A stretch of DNA of 64,000 nucleotides. It comes from Karstenula rhodostoma CBS 690.94. Lineage: Eukaryota; Ascomycota; Dothideomycetes; Pleosporales; Didymosphaeriaceae. The translations under genes and the position numbers were made by a program. Location of the stretch: NCBI GenBank assembly GCA_010093485.1, contig MU001504.1, positions 379,769-443,768 on the forward strand, given 5' to 3'. The notes below the pieces were generated by a model. It ran no database searches. It was not told the DNA's origin and worked only from the letters and a program-made list of their open reading frames with translations. Below, piece by piece: positions 10,170 to 22,900 of this stretch. Within the stretch, counting starts at the first letter, position 1. Each line of letters starts with the position of its first letter.

Positions 10170-12112
10170 ATGCGTTTTGCAGTAGGTGCAACCGTTCTTG
10201 CCGCCGCCGCCTTTGTGCGCGCCGAAGATGCGTCGAGCTCGGAAGCTGAGGCTTCGTCCTCTACCACCGTTGTAGCCAAGTCTACTTTTACTGTAAGTAC
10301 TCAATCGGACTTCCGGAGGGCGTACTGTACCTCCAGAGGTATCATTACTGCTTGATCGTCGCGAACAACCACGCAGCTGAGCTGTTTGTGGTCCTGCCTT
10401 CGAAACGCTGCTGACCACAATCGCAACAGCCTACCAGCGTGAAGGCCCCATTCTTCGAACAGTTCACCGACGACTGGGATTCGCGGTGGAAGGTTTCGCA
10501 CGCAAAGAAGGACGACAAGTCCACCGACGAGGAATGGGCCTACGTCGGCACCTGGTCCGTCGAGGAGCCGTCTGTGCTCAAGGGCATTGAGGGTGACAAG
10601 GGTTTGGTGCTCAAGGACAAGGCGGCTCACCACGCCATCTCCGCGAAGTTCCCCAAGAAGATCGACAACAAGAAGAACACCCTTGTTGTCCAGTACGAGG
10701 TCAAGCTTCAGGGTAGGTGCTCATGGGCCAATCGAGCGTGAGCGCGATATTGACAGTACAACAGATGGTCTGGAGTGCGGTGGAGCCTACATGAAGCTCC
10801 TCCAGGACAACAAGGCTCTCCACGCCGAAGAGTTCTCCAACAGCTCGCCCTACATTATCATGTTCGGTCCCGACAAGTGCGGTGCTACCAACAAGGTACG
10901 TCACGTCTTTCATCTTCGGCAAGCCCAATCTAACGGTTGCAGGTTCACTTCATCTTCCGCCACAAGAACCCCAAGACCGGCGAGTACGAGGAGAAGCACC
11001 TCAAGAACCCGCCCATGGCTCGTATCGTCAAGACCACCTCGCTCTACACCCTCATTGTCAAGCCCGACAACAGCTTCGAGATCAAGATCGACGGCGAGTC
11101 CATCCGCAACGGTACTCTTCTTGAGGACTTCAGCCCCTCGGTCAACCCTGAGAAGGAGATTGACGACGTGAATGACAAGAAGCCCGAAGACTGGGTTGAC
11201 GAGGCCCGTATCGCCGATCCTGAGGCCACCAAGCCCGAGGACTGGGACGAGGAGGCGCCTTTCGAGATCGTCGACGAGGAGGCTACCAAACCTGAGGACT
11301 GGCTTGAGGACGAGCCCTCCTCCATCCCCGACCCTGAGGCTGAGAAGCCTGAGGACTGGGATGACGAGGAGGACGGTGACTGGATCGCCCCCACTGTTCC
11401 CAACCCCAAGTGTGACGAGGTCTCTGGCTGCGGCAAGTGGGAGCCCCCGATGAAGAAGAACCCTGAGTACAAGGGCAAGTGGACCGCACCGTACATCGAC
11501 AACCCGGCCTACAAGGGTGTCTGGGCTCCTCAGAAGATCAAGAACCCCGATTACTTCGAGGACAAGACTCCCTCCAACTTTGAGCCTATTGGTGCCATCG
11601 GTTTCGAGATCTGGACCATGCAGAACGACATTCTCTTCGACAACATCTACATTGGCCACTCCATCGAGGATGCCGAGAAGATCAGGAAGGAGACCTTCGA
11701 CGTCAAGGTCGCCGCTGAAAAGGCCGAGGAGGCCGCCAACAAGCCCAAGGTTGATGAGACTCCCAAGTCGCCTTCCGACCTCGTCTTCAAGGATGACCCC
11801 GTCCTCTACATCAAGGAGAAGGTCAACCTGTTCATCGAGATCTTCCAGCGTGACCCCGTTGAGGCCGTCAAGTTCGTTCCTGAGGTCGCTGGTGGTCTTG
11901 GTGTTATCGTCGTTACCATCCTTGCCATCCTTGTCTCTGCCCTCTTTGGCAGCGGCGCTGCTCCCTCCAAGGAGCAGGTCAAGGCCCAGGCTAAGAAGGC
12001 CAAGGATGCCGCTGTTGACGCAAAGGACAAGGCTGCTGAGGCGGTCGCTACTGGCACCGAGAAGGCTCAGGCAGAGGTTAACAAGCGCAGCACCCGCTCT
12101 TCTGCCTCGTAA
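10170..12112 (+). CDS. clxA: Calnexin, ER lectin chaperone
   Basis: Type I ER membrane chaperone that binds monoglucosylated N-glycoproteins. Four exons, join(10170..10292, 10430..10712, 10765..10895, 10943..12112), give 568 residues. A signal peptide ([18 protein letters not shown]) is followed by the lectin half, with [21 protein letters not shown] and [18 protein letters not shown], which carry the disulfide Cys and glycan-binding positions. The proline-rich arm has four KPEDW-type repeats, then four repeats of the GKWxPPxxxNPxYKG type. The single TM span is at about residues 493-515 ([15 protein letters not shown]). The cytosolic tail is Ala/Lys-rich and lacks an obvious KKXX ending. Codon use is strongly biased to C-ending codons, as in highly expressed genes, which explains the long antisense open frame opposite it. 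Confidence 0.97.
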
Positions 12113-13002
12113 GTGCAAAGTCGCAAGACGGTGAAGGCATGAATGCAGCTGTTTAGCTATGACAATGTAGGAAGCGACGTGGCAAAGAGGGATAAAGAAA
12201 GCCAGTAGATGGTTGATGGCCATTGCTAAAAGGGCGATTTTCAAAGGTTTGGAGGAGCAATGGCTCCCCACATGGTTCCATATTCTTGGATTTTCACTTC
12301 GTTCATATTGCTCTGGGTGACACGGCGCTACGAGTGTATTATACTGCAGCCTTGGGCTCGAGAATGAAATGATGAAACCAAACTCTGGAAATTTTCTTGA
12401 AGTGGAGGTAGCGTGTGGTGATGTTGCAGCCTTTCTTTCAGATCGGATCAAATGATGCTGGATAAGCGAGGGTCTGGCGGATGAAGTGATGGATATGCAG
12501 TCCATTCTAGTTTCTTAGACCCCACAACCGTTACGGGAGCAGTGTATCCATTCAATTGAGGAAGACATTTTTGGCCTAGTTGGGGATGATGATGATTGTA
12601 TCAATTGGTCAAATAAATCATGGCACATTGTGCGCGATATCTTTGTGATTCGAGGTTCTCGGAATGTGTTGCCTGGTAGAGCGGAGACGCGGGACACGCT
12701 GAGACGGTTAGAGTAGGCGTAAGCGGCGATAGCCGGGCTCATCCCTAATGTGGGGTTTCCGAGGTCACAGCAGCTTGGCCCTGGGGCAGCGAGGAGCTAT
12801 GAAAGGGACAGCTTTTCCGGAACCATTTGGCATTGACTGCACAGCTCGAGGAGCATCTTCTTCCGTACACGTCCCTCTGCAATTGTCAGACGCAGCAGCT
12901 GGTTACTGTCCTGATAGTGCTGGTCGGCTTGTTGATTCTGTTTAATTATCCTCTTCCTCCCTCCCACCTCCACATCCCCGGCAATTGTACGTCTCCACAA
13001 GA
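12113..13002. other. Intergenic, calnexin 3' end to MMSDH promoter
   Basis: About 0.9 kb between two plus-strand genes. No gene recognised. CT-rich sequence at 12945-12990 resembles the MMSDH 5' leader. Confidence 0.4.
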
Positions 13003-14916
13003 ATGGCCGCTCGCCATACCATCCGCGGCATCGCAACAATAGCCACCCGCGCCTCTGCTCCCCGAGTCACGCCTCTGTGTACCAGAATGTCCTCACCTTA
13101 CAGCGCCAGCCAGAAGGCTGTCCGACGGTTGCACGCCACGGCGCAGCACCTCAAGCCCGCCGCCGCCGCCGCTCAGAGCTACCCCACAACCCACGAGCGC
13201 ATCGAGTCGCCGCCCGACACGCAGAACTTCCTCGACAACAAGCTTGTCACCTCAAAGGCCTCGCAATGGATCGATCTGCACGATCCCGCGACCAACAACC
13301 TCGTCACCCGCGTGCCGCAGAGCACCGACGAGGAGCTCACTGCTGCGGTCGACAGCGCGGCGAAGGCGTTCAAGAGCTGGAGCCAGACGAGCTTGCTCGC
13401 GAGGCAGACCATCATGTTTAAATACGTGCATCTGATCCGGGAGAACTGGGACAGGCTCGCGGCGAGCATCACGCTGGAGCAGGGCAAGACGTTTGCGGAT
13501 GCGCGCGGCGATGTCCTGCGTGGGCTGCAGGTCGCCGAGACGGCGTGCGGTATCACGACGCAGATGACGGGCGAGGTGCTCGAGGTCGCCAAGGACATGG
13601 AGACCAGGAGCTACAGGGAGCCGTTGGGCGTCGTCTCTGCCATCTGCCCGTTCAGTGAGTACAGCTCCATATCAAGAGATGGAGTTGAGTGCTGATCTAA
13701 ACGCCAGACTTCCCCGCCATGATTCCCCTCTGGTGCATCCCCATCGCTACTGTCACTGGAAACACCATCGTTGTGAAGCCCTCTGAGCGCGACCCGGGAG
13801 CCTGCATGATCCTCGCCGAGCTCGCGGAGAAGGCGGGCTTCCCCGCTGGTGTCATCAACATCGTGCACGGCTCCGCGAAGACCGTCGACTTCATCATCGA
13901 CGAGCCGCGCATCAAGGCCATCAGCTTCGTCGGCAGCAACAAAGCCGGCGAGTACATCTACACGCGGGGCTCCGCCAACGGCAAGCGCGTGCAGGCCAAC
14001 CTCGGCGCAAAGAACCACGCCGCCGTCCTCCCCGACTGCAACAAGAACCACGCACTGAACGCCATAGCGGGTGCTGCCTTCGGCGCCGCGGGCCAGCGCT
14101 GCATGGCGCTCAGCACGCTCGTCATGATCGGCGAGACCAAGGACTGGGTCCCTGAGCTCGCGGAGCGCGCAAAGGACATCAAGATGGACGGCGGCTTCGA
14201 GGAGGGCGCAGACTTGGGCCCCGTCATCTCGCCCGAGTCCAAGAAGCGCATCGAGGACCTGATTGCCAGCGCCGAGGAGGAGGGCGCCACCATCCTGCTC
14301 GACGGGCGCGGCCAGAAGCCCGAGAAGTACCCCAACGGCAACTGGGTAAGCCTTTCTTGTCCCCATCACCTACATAAAGACAGGCAGCTAACAGAGATAA
14401 CCAGGTTGGCCCCACCATCATCGCAAACGTAAAACCCCATATGCGATGCTACAAGGAAGAAATCTTCGGCCCCGTCCTCGTCTGCCTCAACGTCGACACC
14501 ACCGACGAAGCCATCGACCTCATCAACGCAAACGAGTACGGCAACGGCACCGCCATCTTCACGCGGTCCGGCTCCACGGCCACGCGCTTCCAGAAGGAGA
14601 TCGAGGCCGGCCAGATCGGTATCAACGTGCCCATTCCCGTGCCGGTGAGTTTTGCCCTTTTCTTCCTTACGCCCTTGTACATGTATATGGAGGATGGATG
14701 GATGGATGAATGCGAGCGAGAAGCTAACAGCACACCCAGCTCCCCATGTTCTCCTTCACGGGCAACAAGAAGTCGATTGCGGGCGGCGGCGCGAATACTT
14801 TCTACGGCAAGCCTGGACTGCAGTTTTACACGCAGCAGAAGACGGTGACGAGCTTGTGGCGGAGCGAGGACGCCGTGGCGACTAAGGCAAGCGTGAATAT
14901 GCCTACACATAGTTAG
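13003..14916 (+). CDS. Methylmalonate-semialdehyde dehydrogenase, mitochondrial
   Basis: CoA-acylating aldehyde dehydrogenase of valine (and pyrimidine) catabolism, converting methylmalonate semialdehyde to propionyl-CoA. Four exons, join(13003..13654, 13708..14345, 14405..14644, 14740..14916), give 568 residues. An N-terminal Arg/Ala/Ser-rich leader ([21 protein letters not shown]) fits a mitochondrial presequence. The NAD site region reads [18 protein letters not shown] and [10 protein letters not shown], and [12 protein letters not shown] follows. The catalytic Cys is in [11 protein letters not shown], about residue 349. The E-to-N change typical of MMSDH at the general-base position is seen in [12 protein letters not shown]. 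The extended N-terminus (about 60 residues before the ALDH core) includes a low-complexity Ala/Ser part. All phases close without a stop. Confidence 0.95.
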
Positions 14917-17205
14917 GTGGACGCAGGTACGCGATGACTAGGTAAATCAATCGTCTGCGGTGTGGTGCGGTGTGGTGCGGTTGGAGTCCAAGGGCGCGAC
15001 TGGCGAAGCGAATGCTCTTTTTCCGTGTCGTTCAATGTAAAAAAACACACTTTGATATCAGTTCAATTGACGATGCTGTTGTACGTTCCTACATTGCATC
15101 TGTATCCTTCTGCGCCTGGTCGTCCCCCGGTTGCCGTGTCGTCTAGCCTAGTCCGTTCTGTGATACAGCGGGGAAATTAACGGTCTAGAGTGGTACCGGT
15201 ACCGGGGTTGTAGTCAAGGAATGTAGGTAGGTAGGTAGAGCGATGCTGCGTCGATGGGTTGATGGAGTGGGGCTTTTGTTGTCCGGACTGGGCTGGGCTA
15301 GGGGGTTCACGTTTACTGGGGGGAGGGAATGGTGCGTGGGTGGGTTGGATGTAGATGGCGTGAGACATCGCGGAGGGTAGAGGGAGCGGGCAACCAACTG
15401 CAAGATGGGGTGGATTGCGCGGGCATGATGGTGAAGGGGAGGAAGAGGAAAGTCTGAGAAACCTGTCGAGTTCCCTCCTGTGGAACGTCACGTCGGTAGG
15501 GAGGTACTCCTACCTAGCAGGCCTACCCAACGAACCAGCCCATCTGGCGTGAGCGAGGTCGGAGATCATGCTATACCAGTGTGTACGCCGTTCGTGCCGT
15601 GACGGTGTTCGTCGGTACAGCGCACCGGTAGATAGGCGCGGAATGTATTGGATGCAGGACCGGGTCCCAGGAGGGGAAAAGCCAAGGGCGAGGGGTGCCG
15701 GGACGTTGCTTTGCGCTTTGACAGATGTCTTCTGGGTACGGCTGGCTGGTGGGTTGGGACTTCATCTCAGCGAGGCGGGACACGGAACAGCGAGTGTTGA
15801 TGTGCATGTTTTCACGAGACATGCATGGCGGTCCCGGCTGCGACTACACAGCGGTGAGGCGCAAGGTGGATATCGCATTGCGGGTGTCTTGCAGCTGCTT
15901 GTGCGCCCTCGCGGGAGCAGCGAGAATCAAAGGCGCATTGTGCATAGCCGCACGGCGTCGGAATCAGGACGAGGCGAGGATAAATGTGGTGTTGCTCGTC
16001 TGAAACAGGCGGGCGATCAGTCGAGCGACGAGGGAAAGCGTGGGGTTGTTCCCTGCTTGGCTACCCGGCGATCCACGGGCTAGGTGTCCAGGACGAACCC
16101 AGTCGCTGATGTCAGGCTGGCGAAGATCACCTTCTTTCTCGGCGCTGTTACGTGTCTACGTGTGGAGGAGGGGTTTTTGGAAAGGGCAGGACAACGAGGC
16201 ACCGGAGGCGCCAAGACGAGTACGCACGCAGCTTGCGAAGTGGCGCGGTGAATTGCCTGTTTGGGGCTCACGGGTGCGGTTTGCAGCGTATGGCGACCCG
16301 GAACAGGAATGGGCGTGGGCACTACTGCGGGCGTGCTGCGGCTAGACTTGCAAGAAAACTATCGACGCAAAGGATGCAGGTCAAGGCGTGCGTCTGGATG
16401 GGGTTGGATGGATGAGGTTGGGTTGGTTGGGCGTGTGGCTGGCGCCCGGAGCTTCGCGGCATGCTCGCAGTCATGGCACGAAGCGGCGGCTGCAAACAGG
16501 AATGCGCGAGAAATTGGGAGAGGGCAGCCCTGGAGCCACGTCGTGCAACGCGCTGGTGGCGACGGCGACGGCGACGGCGATGGAGAGTATGGATGGTCCC
16601 TTGACGGCGCTGCTGGCCTGCCTGTCCGCCGCCCGCCGTCTCTTCACCCAGCACCCGCCGCGCTCTGTGTTTCGCGTCGCTGCCAGCTGGTGCATTTCTA
16701 CCCACCCGCGCATCCCCAATTGGCCACCAGCCTCCGCGCCGATGACGAGTACGCGCTGCGCCAACTCAACCACAATACATTCATCAACTCCCCTCCGCTG
16801 CCGCGCCCGCCCGCGCCGCTCTGCTCCTTCACCTATCTCTCGCCCAACCTCCCTCGCTGTCCTCATCTCCGTTTCATCTCTGCTGTCCCGTCGTCTCGCA
16901 CGGCCTTGCACTCGCTACTGTGCCTGACTCACTAGCCAGCCTCTCCCTGCACGCCGACGTTGCGACACAGCTCCTGGCCCCGCTGCCGACCCACGAATAG
17001 CGTCTTGCAGCCTTGCTGTCCTCACCGTGCCTTGCAGTGCCGACTCGCCGCCAGCTCCATCTTTACCGCCATCCTCACCTTGTAGTCTTCTTGTTCCCGC
17101 AAGGACCCACAGCCGACCTTTCCATCGCCCACGGACACTACGCCGCACGCGAGTTAGCAGCGAGCCAACTGCCCTGTTTCAGCGTTAATTTGCTTGATAA
17201 GAGCA
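14917..17205. other. Long GC-rich intergenic region
   Basis: A 2.3-kb stretch between two plus-strand genes. Several open frames of 90-220 codons occur on both strands, but none looks like a protein family and they overlap one another, as expected in GC-rich non-coding DNA. The last 600 bp are CT-rich and probably form the promoter and a long 5' leader of the DUF2406 gene. Confidence 0.5.
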
Positions 17206-18488
17206 ATGTCCGTCGCCATGGAGAACAACGCCCAGCAGACCCGCCCGCGCTCAAAGTCCACCTACAGCTACAAGAGCCACAACAGCCACGCGAGCGACCC
17301 CGACCCCAACCGCCACGACAGGAAGAACTCGGCCTCTGTTCACCAAAGGAAGGAATCTGACAGCTACAAGCCCCACTTGACTACTTCCGGCAAGGCGGAC
17401 CCGAATGCTGCCATGAATGAGGTCCAACCCAGTATGATGCGCCATCCTTTGTTGTTGTTGCACCTGCTGATGACAGGCAGTCGCCGCCGCGCTCGAGAAG
17501 CCCACATTGCAGTCTCTACGTTCTTTCCAACATACAGATAAAGATGGTGTTCCGATTGGTACGTTGCTTTGATGCTGTTCGCCTGACGATCAGCGTGCTG
17601 ACGACCCGCAGCGGAGCCCGACATTTCCAACCCCACACGCTCACGATGGGAGCGCCCGCTCGATACGATCCGTTCTTTCGAGGCGGCCATTGATAGCGAA
17701 TACAAGCGAAGAGCACATACGATGCGCGGTATGTTTCGTTTCGCCCCAAATGCATGCATATATGCTGACGGACAACAGATTCGGCCACAGAGGTGATGAG
17801 CGGTTACAACAGCCGACGGAGCAGTTATTACGGTGGAGGAGGCCAGCACGAACAAGGACGCTTTTCGCAAGCCAGTGGCTACTACGGCAGCCGGCAGGCC
17901 GCGCGTGACAGCTGGCAGGACAATGGCCATGGTATGGGCGGACCTGTTGGCGGTATGGGCGGGCCTCCTCGAACACGGTTCAACCGCATGCAGTCCGATT
18001 CTGGGTGGAACCGCTACCCACAAGGCAATGGCGGCAATGGAGTCTACCCAGTCCAGGGATACCAGCAGTCACGCGACACGGTGAACACCAACGGATCTAA
18101 CAGTAGCCACAACGAGCCCTACTCCACCGATCCCAGCAGTGAAAACAGCTCGATTGAGCGTTCAGCAGGAGGAACGAAGCCCGACATGGGGGAACAGTAC
18201 GGATTCAATGGCTTTGGCGGAGGTCCCATCCAGGAGGAATTCCACACCGGCATGGGTCCTGTGAACAACGGGTACGCTGTGCAACGTCCCAATGGCACGC
18301 TAAATTACGGTGTGCCGCCCGTTCCCATGAAGCAAGGTCCACCGGTACCGCCTGCGCACGTAAACAAACCCATCAAACTCACAAAGTCGAATGACGCCCC
18401 CGGCGCCGAAAACAGACCGGCGCCGCCACAACGCCAGGGCACCGAGAAACGCAAGAGCTGGTTTAAGAGACGGTTCAGCAAGGACTAG
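17206..18488 (+). CDS. DUF2406 family protein
   Basis: Fungal protein family of unknown biochemical function that includes two small yeast proteins. Four exons, join(17206..17431, 17481..17558, 17612..17728, 17779..18488), give 376 residues. The conserved block spans exons 2-3: KPTLQSLRSFQHTDKDGVPIAEPDISNPTRSRWERPLDTIRSFEAAIDSEY (about residues 80-130), the DUF2406 core. Exon 1 is a Ser/His/Lys-rich disordered head. Exon 4 is a Gly/Asn/Gln/Tyr-rich low-complexity tail with a proline patch (PPVPMKQGPPVPP) that could bind SH3 domains, and it ends in a basic WFKRRFSKD. The alternative start at codon 5 (MENN) is possible. Membrane-proximal or cortical action is only a guess from the basic C-terminus. 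Confidence 0.85.
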
Positions 18489-19084
18489 AGGGTGAGGTTT
18501 GGCGTTTGGATCTCGTACGGTGAAGCGGATTGCGAATAGGTACCGCATTCCTAAACTTCGGCCATTGCGCTCTTGCTTAGGACATCCCGTAGAGGGTTTT
18601 TTGTGCATTTTGTTTCAGACGGATAGATGCCGCGACGGAGACGACTCAGCACAGCGACATGGCTGCCACGATAACGACGCGATGCGGTTTGGGAGTCATG
18701 GCTGGGTATATCACACGATTCGATTCCAGCGGCATAAGCGCCTTTCCGGGGCTACGTTTTGGCGGAGTCTGGGATCTACGTTGTGGAACTTAGGGGTGGA
18801 TGGTAAAATGTCCACAATTTCACTCTTTATACCCTTTTCCGTTTGATTGGCAGAGCATGCTTGTGTACAGGGATGCTAGGTAGTAATTTTTAGTATGATG
18901 CGTTCGTGTACTTGTACAGCTCTGGGACGGTGCTTTTGGGCTCGGTGGAGTCGTGTCTTCTCCGAACCATGCCATGTGACAATTCCATGGGTTCTCCAAG
19001 CGCGGCCTTTTCAACTTTGGAGAATATACTTTTCATTCGCGTAATCACGTGTTCCCATCGTCCCCGGCCCCAGGGCTCTACGTA
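18489..19084. other. Intergenic between convergent genes
   Basis: About 0.6 kb between the plus-strand DUF2406 gene and the minus-strand VMA21 gene. Probably two 3' UTRs. No gene recognised. Confidence 0.4.
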
Positions 19085-19543
19085 CTACATGGCTTTCTTC
19101 TTCGCCTCGGCCTCCTCGGCCTGCTCCGCCTGATCATCCTGATACGCCATGACAATGTACGCAATCAGCACCACATTCGCCATGACGGCGGCCAAAGCGC
19201 CCGCGACAGTATTGTTCCCTTGAAATCTCGTCAGCAACGTCGTCCACGCGTGGATGGATGGAACACATGACTTACCGACCAGGACGTAGTTGGTGACGAA
19301 GAAGTACGTGCCGAGTGGCAGCGTGACCATGGCGAAGGTGAAGCTGAGGAGTTTCCAGAGGACGGAGCTGGGAGGGGTTAGTTTGGAAGGGTGGATGGGA
19401 GGGGTAGGGGTAGGGGTAGGGGTAGGGGGGACGCACGAGGGCACTGCGGGCGCGATGTTAGAGGGGGAGGGGGCCTGTGGGGTGCCCGAGGCGTCGATGT
19501 CGAGGGGGTCGTTGGAGCTGGATATGATTCTTCGGGTTGCCAT
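19085..19543 (-). CDS. VMA21: V-ATPase assembly factor Vma21
   Basis: Small ER membrane protein needed to assemble the V0 sector of the vacuolar H+-ATPase. Three exons, join(19085..19218, 19276..19367, 19437..19543), give 110 residues, the normal size. Two transmembrane hairpin segments are clear: WKLLSFTFAMVTLPLGTYFF and, after NYVLVGGNNTVAGA, LAAVMANVVLIAYIVMAY. The C-terminus ends in KKAM, a KKXX dilysine ER-retrieval signal as in yeast Vma21. The first intron (19368..19436, 69 bp) has no stop and keeps frame, but it is chosen because it removes a Pro/Thr run absent from the family. A CTAAC branch site lies near its end. That intron contains a GGGGTA hexamer array. Confidence 0.9.
   Translation of the reverse strand: MATRRIISSSNDPLDIDASGTPQAPSPSNIAPAVPSCVPPTPTPTPTPPIHPSKLTPPSSVLWKLLSFTFAMVTLPLGTYFFVTNYVLVGKSCVPSIHAWTTLLTRFQGNNTVAGALAAVMANVVLIAYIVMAYQDDQAEQAEEAEAKKKAM
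19399..19430. repeat. GGGGTA hexamer array within VMA21 intron 1
   Basis: Four tandem GGGGTA units followed by a G run on the plus strand. This gives five closely spaced G runs, while the intron RNA itself is C-rich because the gene is on the minus strand. Confidence 0.85.
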
Positions 19544-19964
19544 TTTGGGGTCGGGGTGGTGTGGTGTGGATGGTAGGACGGTGTGGAAGATGCTTCGGCA
19601 GATCTTGCAAATGTCTAGTCTTTGGGTACAGTCCGTGGTCTGGTTTTTGTTTCAATCGGTCGACGCTGGCTTTTGATTCTCGTTGAGTGCGGTGCCGTGC
19701 GGGCTGGCGTGGTGAACGATGTCAGAGGGAGACGGTCCGTGCGCTTACCACTTAACGCGTTGAACGCGACCTTTTCCCCGCCACACCGTCGTTGCTCTCC
19801 GCTTTCTTTGTCGCGACAACTTCAAAAGGCGCGGGTGGTTGCTTTGTCCGCTTGCTCTTTCTTTGTTTGGCACGCTCCCTGCGCGCTCCACACGTCCGTG
19901 TATAATCCTTTGCCGCGTCGACATCAAGCGGCAAATCTCCAGTTACACTGAAAAGAAAGGCAGC
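19544..19964. other. Divergent promoter region VMA21 / FUN30-like
   Basis: About 420 bp between two head-to-head genes, so likely a shared bidirectional promoter. An in-frame upstream extension of the helicase ORF starts at 19839 but does not look conserved. Confidence 0.45.
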
Positions 19965-22900
19965 ATGGCGTACCGCAGAGATCCGATCGAGACATCCTCG
20001 CCGCCGCGCTTTGGTGGTGAGAACACCGCCGACGAGTACAACACCATTCCCACGCAACCCCTTGATCGCATGGAGAGTTCGCCACACTTTGCCATGCCGT
20101 CAGACCCATTCGTCACGCAGCCTACGCAGATTCTCCCACCGCATACGACGCAGCCCACACAGCCATTGACGCCGGGCAAGAATCGCATGTACGATCCCAC
20201 ATCGTCGCAGGTCCAAGTGCTTCGCTCGTCGCCTGCTGCAGAGCGCGTCTCCTCGCCCGTCGCGAACAAGCCGCAGTCGCAAAACCGCATGGTCAGCGCA
20301 ATGGCCCCGCCAGGCACGCTGGCGCGGTTTCCCAGCGCCGTGCCGCGCCCCCAGACAATCGACATCAGCTCAGACGACCCGCCTGTGACGCAGGATTCGG
20401 ATGAGGAGGAGTATAGAGGGTCTAATATACCCATGTCCAAGATCGAGCAGCAACGCGTGCGGGAAACACCGCAGAAGTCTTCCTCGTTTGGGTTCAATCT
20501 GTCGGATCGATTTGCGCACAACCAGAACGGGAAGCGACCTGCGGATGCTACAAGTTCTTTCCCTCCAGCTAAGAGGCCGGCAATCCGCCAGAATGGTCCG
20601 TCGCGAGCGCTGCCGATAGATCTTACGGATGAACTGCGCCTTGAGGACATCAACGATCTTAACCTGAGGAGTAAGGTGCGCCGGTTAGGAGAGGTCTTCA
20701 ACGCTTGGTCCGTTCAAGAACGGCACGATGCGTTGATACTCAAGAAGGGAAATTATAACGACGCGATTGATTACCTCGCAATGCTACCCGAGAAAGAAGA
20801 ACGGCAAAGCGCACCCAAGGGCACGGCTGTAGTGCGGCCATCGCCTGAACCCATCGTGACGAAGACGACAACCGCGAAGCGCGTGCTCAGCAAGCCCTCC
20901 GTGAGCCTGCAGGATCGATATGCGAAGACGGCGAGTCAGCCGAATGCGCCGATCGCTGAGAGCCCGCAAAAGCCAGCGAGGAAAGGCAAACTCATGCGGG
21001 GGCGTCGGAATCGCTCACCGTCGCCGATAACGCTTTCTTCTTCTCCGCCGCTACCGCAGCCGCGTCCGCAGCAGAAGCTGAAACAGAGAGTCCCACACGA
21101 GGATGATGAGGGCATTATCATATCCGATGGTGACGACTCTGACGTTCAGGAAGAGGAAGAGGAGGTGTTTCACGATGACGGGGAGCTGTTGGATTTCTTC
21201 AACAATTGTACTGTGGAGGGTATGGTCGATTTATCTGGCCACAAAGCAGAGGACATCCGATTGATTCTCGAACATCGCCCATTCATATCGCTTGACAAGG
21301 TGGAGAAATTACACGTCGACTCGCGCAAACCGGACACTGGCAAGAAAGCGCGGAAACCGAAGATCACCCTCGGTGAGAGGCTCGTTGATGCTGCAAGGGC
21401 CATGTGGAACGCCTACACTACGATTGACGAGGTGGTCAAGAAGTGCGAGGAGCGAGGTCGTCCCATGGTCAACGGTATGACTCGCTGGGGCATCAATATC
21501 TTTGGGGCTTCCACCGACGGCGAAATTGCAGCAACAAGCCTGGACGACAGTGACACCGGCTCAAACCGTGACTCCGGATACCAGAGCCCAAACACCGTCG
21601 GGAGTGACTCCGATCGAGAAGATATGCGCAAAGTGGCAGATCGTGCTTCCGGGAAGAGGAAGCTGTTGAAGAAACCAGCCATCATGAATGCCGACATCGA
21701 GTTGAAGGATTACCAGGTTGTTGGGCTGAACTGGCTGAATCTGCTATGGCAAAACAAGATCTCCGGTATTCTGGCCGACGACATGGGCTTGGGGAAAACA
21801 TGCCAAGTCATTGCGTTCTTATCCCATCTCAAGGAGTCCGGTGCTCCGGGCCCCCATCTGATCGTGGTCCCCGGTTCCACACTGGAGAACTGGGCACGCG
21901 AGTTCAAGCACTTCTCCGAGGAGATCGACTTCCAAATCTACTACGGCGGGCAGAATGAGCGGTTTCAAATGCAAGACGAGATCCTGCAAAAGATCGAAAA
22001 CAATGAAATCGATGTCGTTCTCACCACGTACGACCTCTGTGGCAGAAAGGAAGATAACAGCTTTCTGCGCAAGTGCAAGCCACAAATGGCCATCTTTGAC
22101 GAAGGGCACATGCTGCGGAGTTCGAACACGAAACGGTACCAGGACTTGATGAAGATCAAGGCAAAAGTGCGTCTGCTACTTACCGGTACACCACTGCAGA
22201 ACAGCCTGCAGGAGTTGGCTTCGATCCTTGCGTTTCTCATGCCCGATATCTTCGAGACTGAAGACGTGCGCGAGAGCGTTGCCGTGGTGTTCAAGCACAA
22301 GGCCAAGGTCAACGAGAGCGATACCCACGGGACTCTCCTTTCGACTCAGCGCATCAACCGCGCTCGCTCCATGATGACGCCGTTCGTTCTCCGCAGAAAG
22401 AAGGCCCAGGTGCTGAAGCATCTCCCCACGAAGACGTGCCGCGTAGAGTACTGCGAGCTCACGCCCATCCAAAAGAAGCTCTACTCGGAGCAGCTAGAGC
22501 GGCAGCGCAAAATCCTTGTCGACCGCGCCGCCGGCCTCCTCCCCAAGGAAACCGCAAACGTCATGATGCGCCTCCGACAAGCGGCCATCCACCCACTCCT
22601 CTTCCGCGAACGCTTCACCGACGACATCCTCCGCAAAATGTCAAAGGTCCTCCCCAAAGAAGACATCTTCCGTGAAAGCGTCCCAGAATACATCTACCAG
22701 GACCTCGAACCCTACCGCGACTTCGAAGCGCAAAAGCTCTGTCTGCAGTACCCGCGCACAATCGGCAAATTCGCCCTCAAGAACGGCGAGTGGATGGACT
22801 CGGGCAAAGTGCAGAAGCTCATCGAGCTACTCCGCGCATTCAAAAAGAATGGCGACCGGGCCCTCGTCTTCAGCCAGTTCACCTCGGTCATGGATATTCT

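Noticed and set aside
10910..12505. A 531-codon open frame antisense to calnexin
   Set aside because: It mirrors the strongly biased GC-rich codons of calnexin. Its translation is Leu/Val/Gly low complexity with no start context or domain, so it is a shadow.
13611..14369. A 252-codon antisense frame over MMSDH
   Set aside because: Also a codon-bias shadow. The plus-strand exons carry the catalytic residues and splice signals.
15568..16935. Open frames of 171 and 224 codons in the 14.9-17.2 kb intergenic region
   Set aside because: They overlap frames on both strands, have Arg/Ala/Gly/Pro-biased sequence typical of GC-rich non-coding DNA and no recognisable motifs.
19399..19430. Telomere-like repeat
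   Set aside because: The unit is GGGGTA, not TTAGGG, only about four copies, and it lies inside a VMA21 intron between conserved genes.
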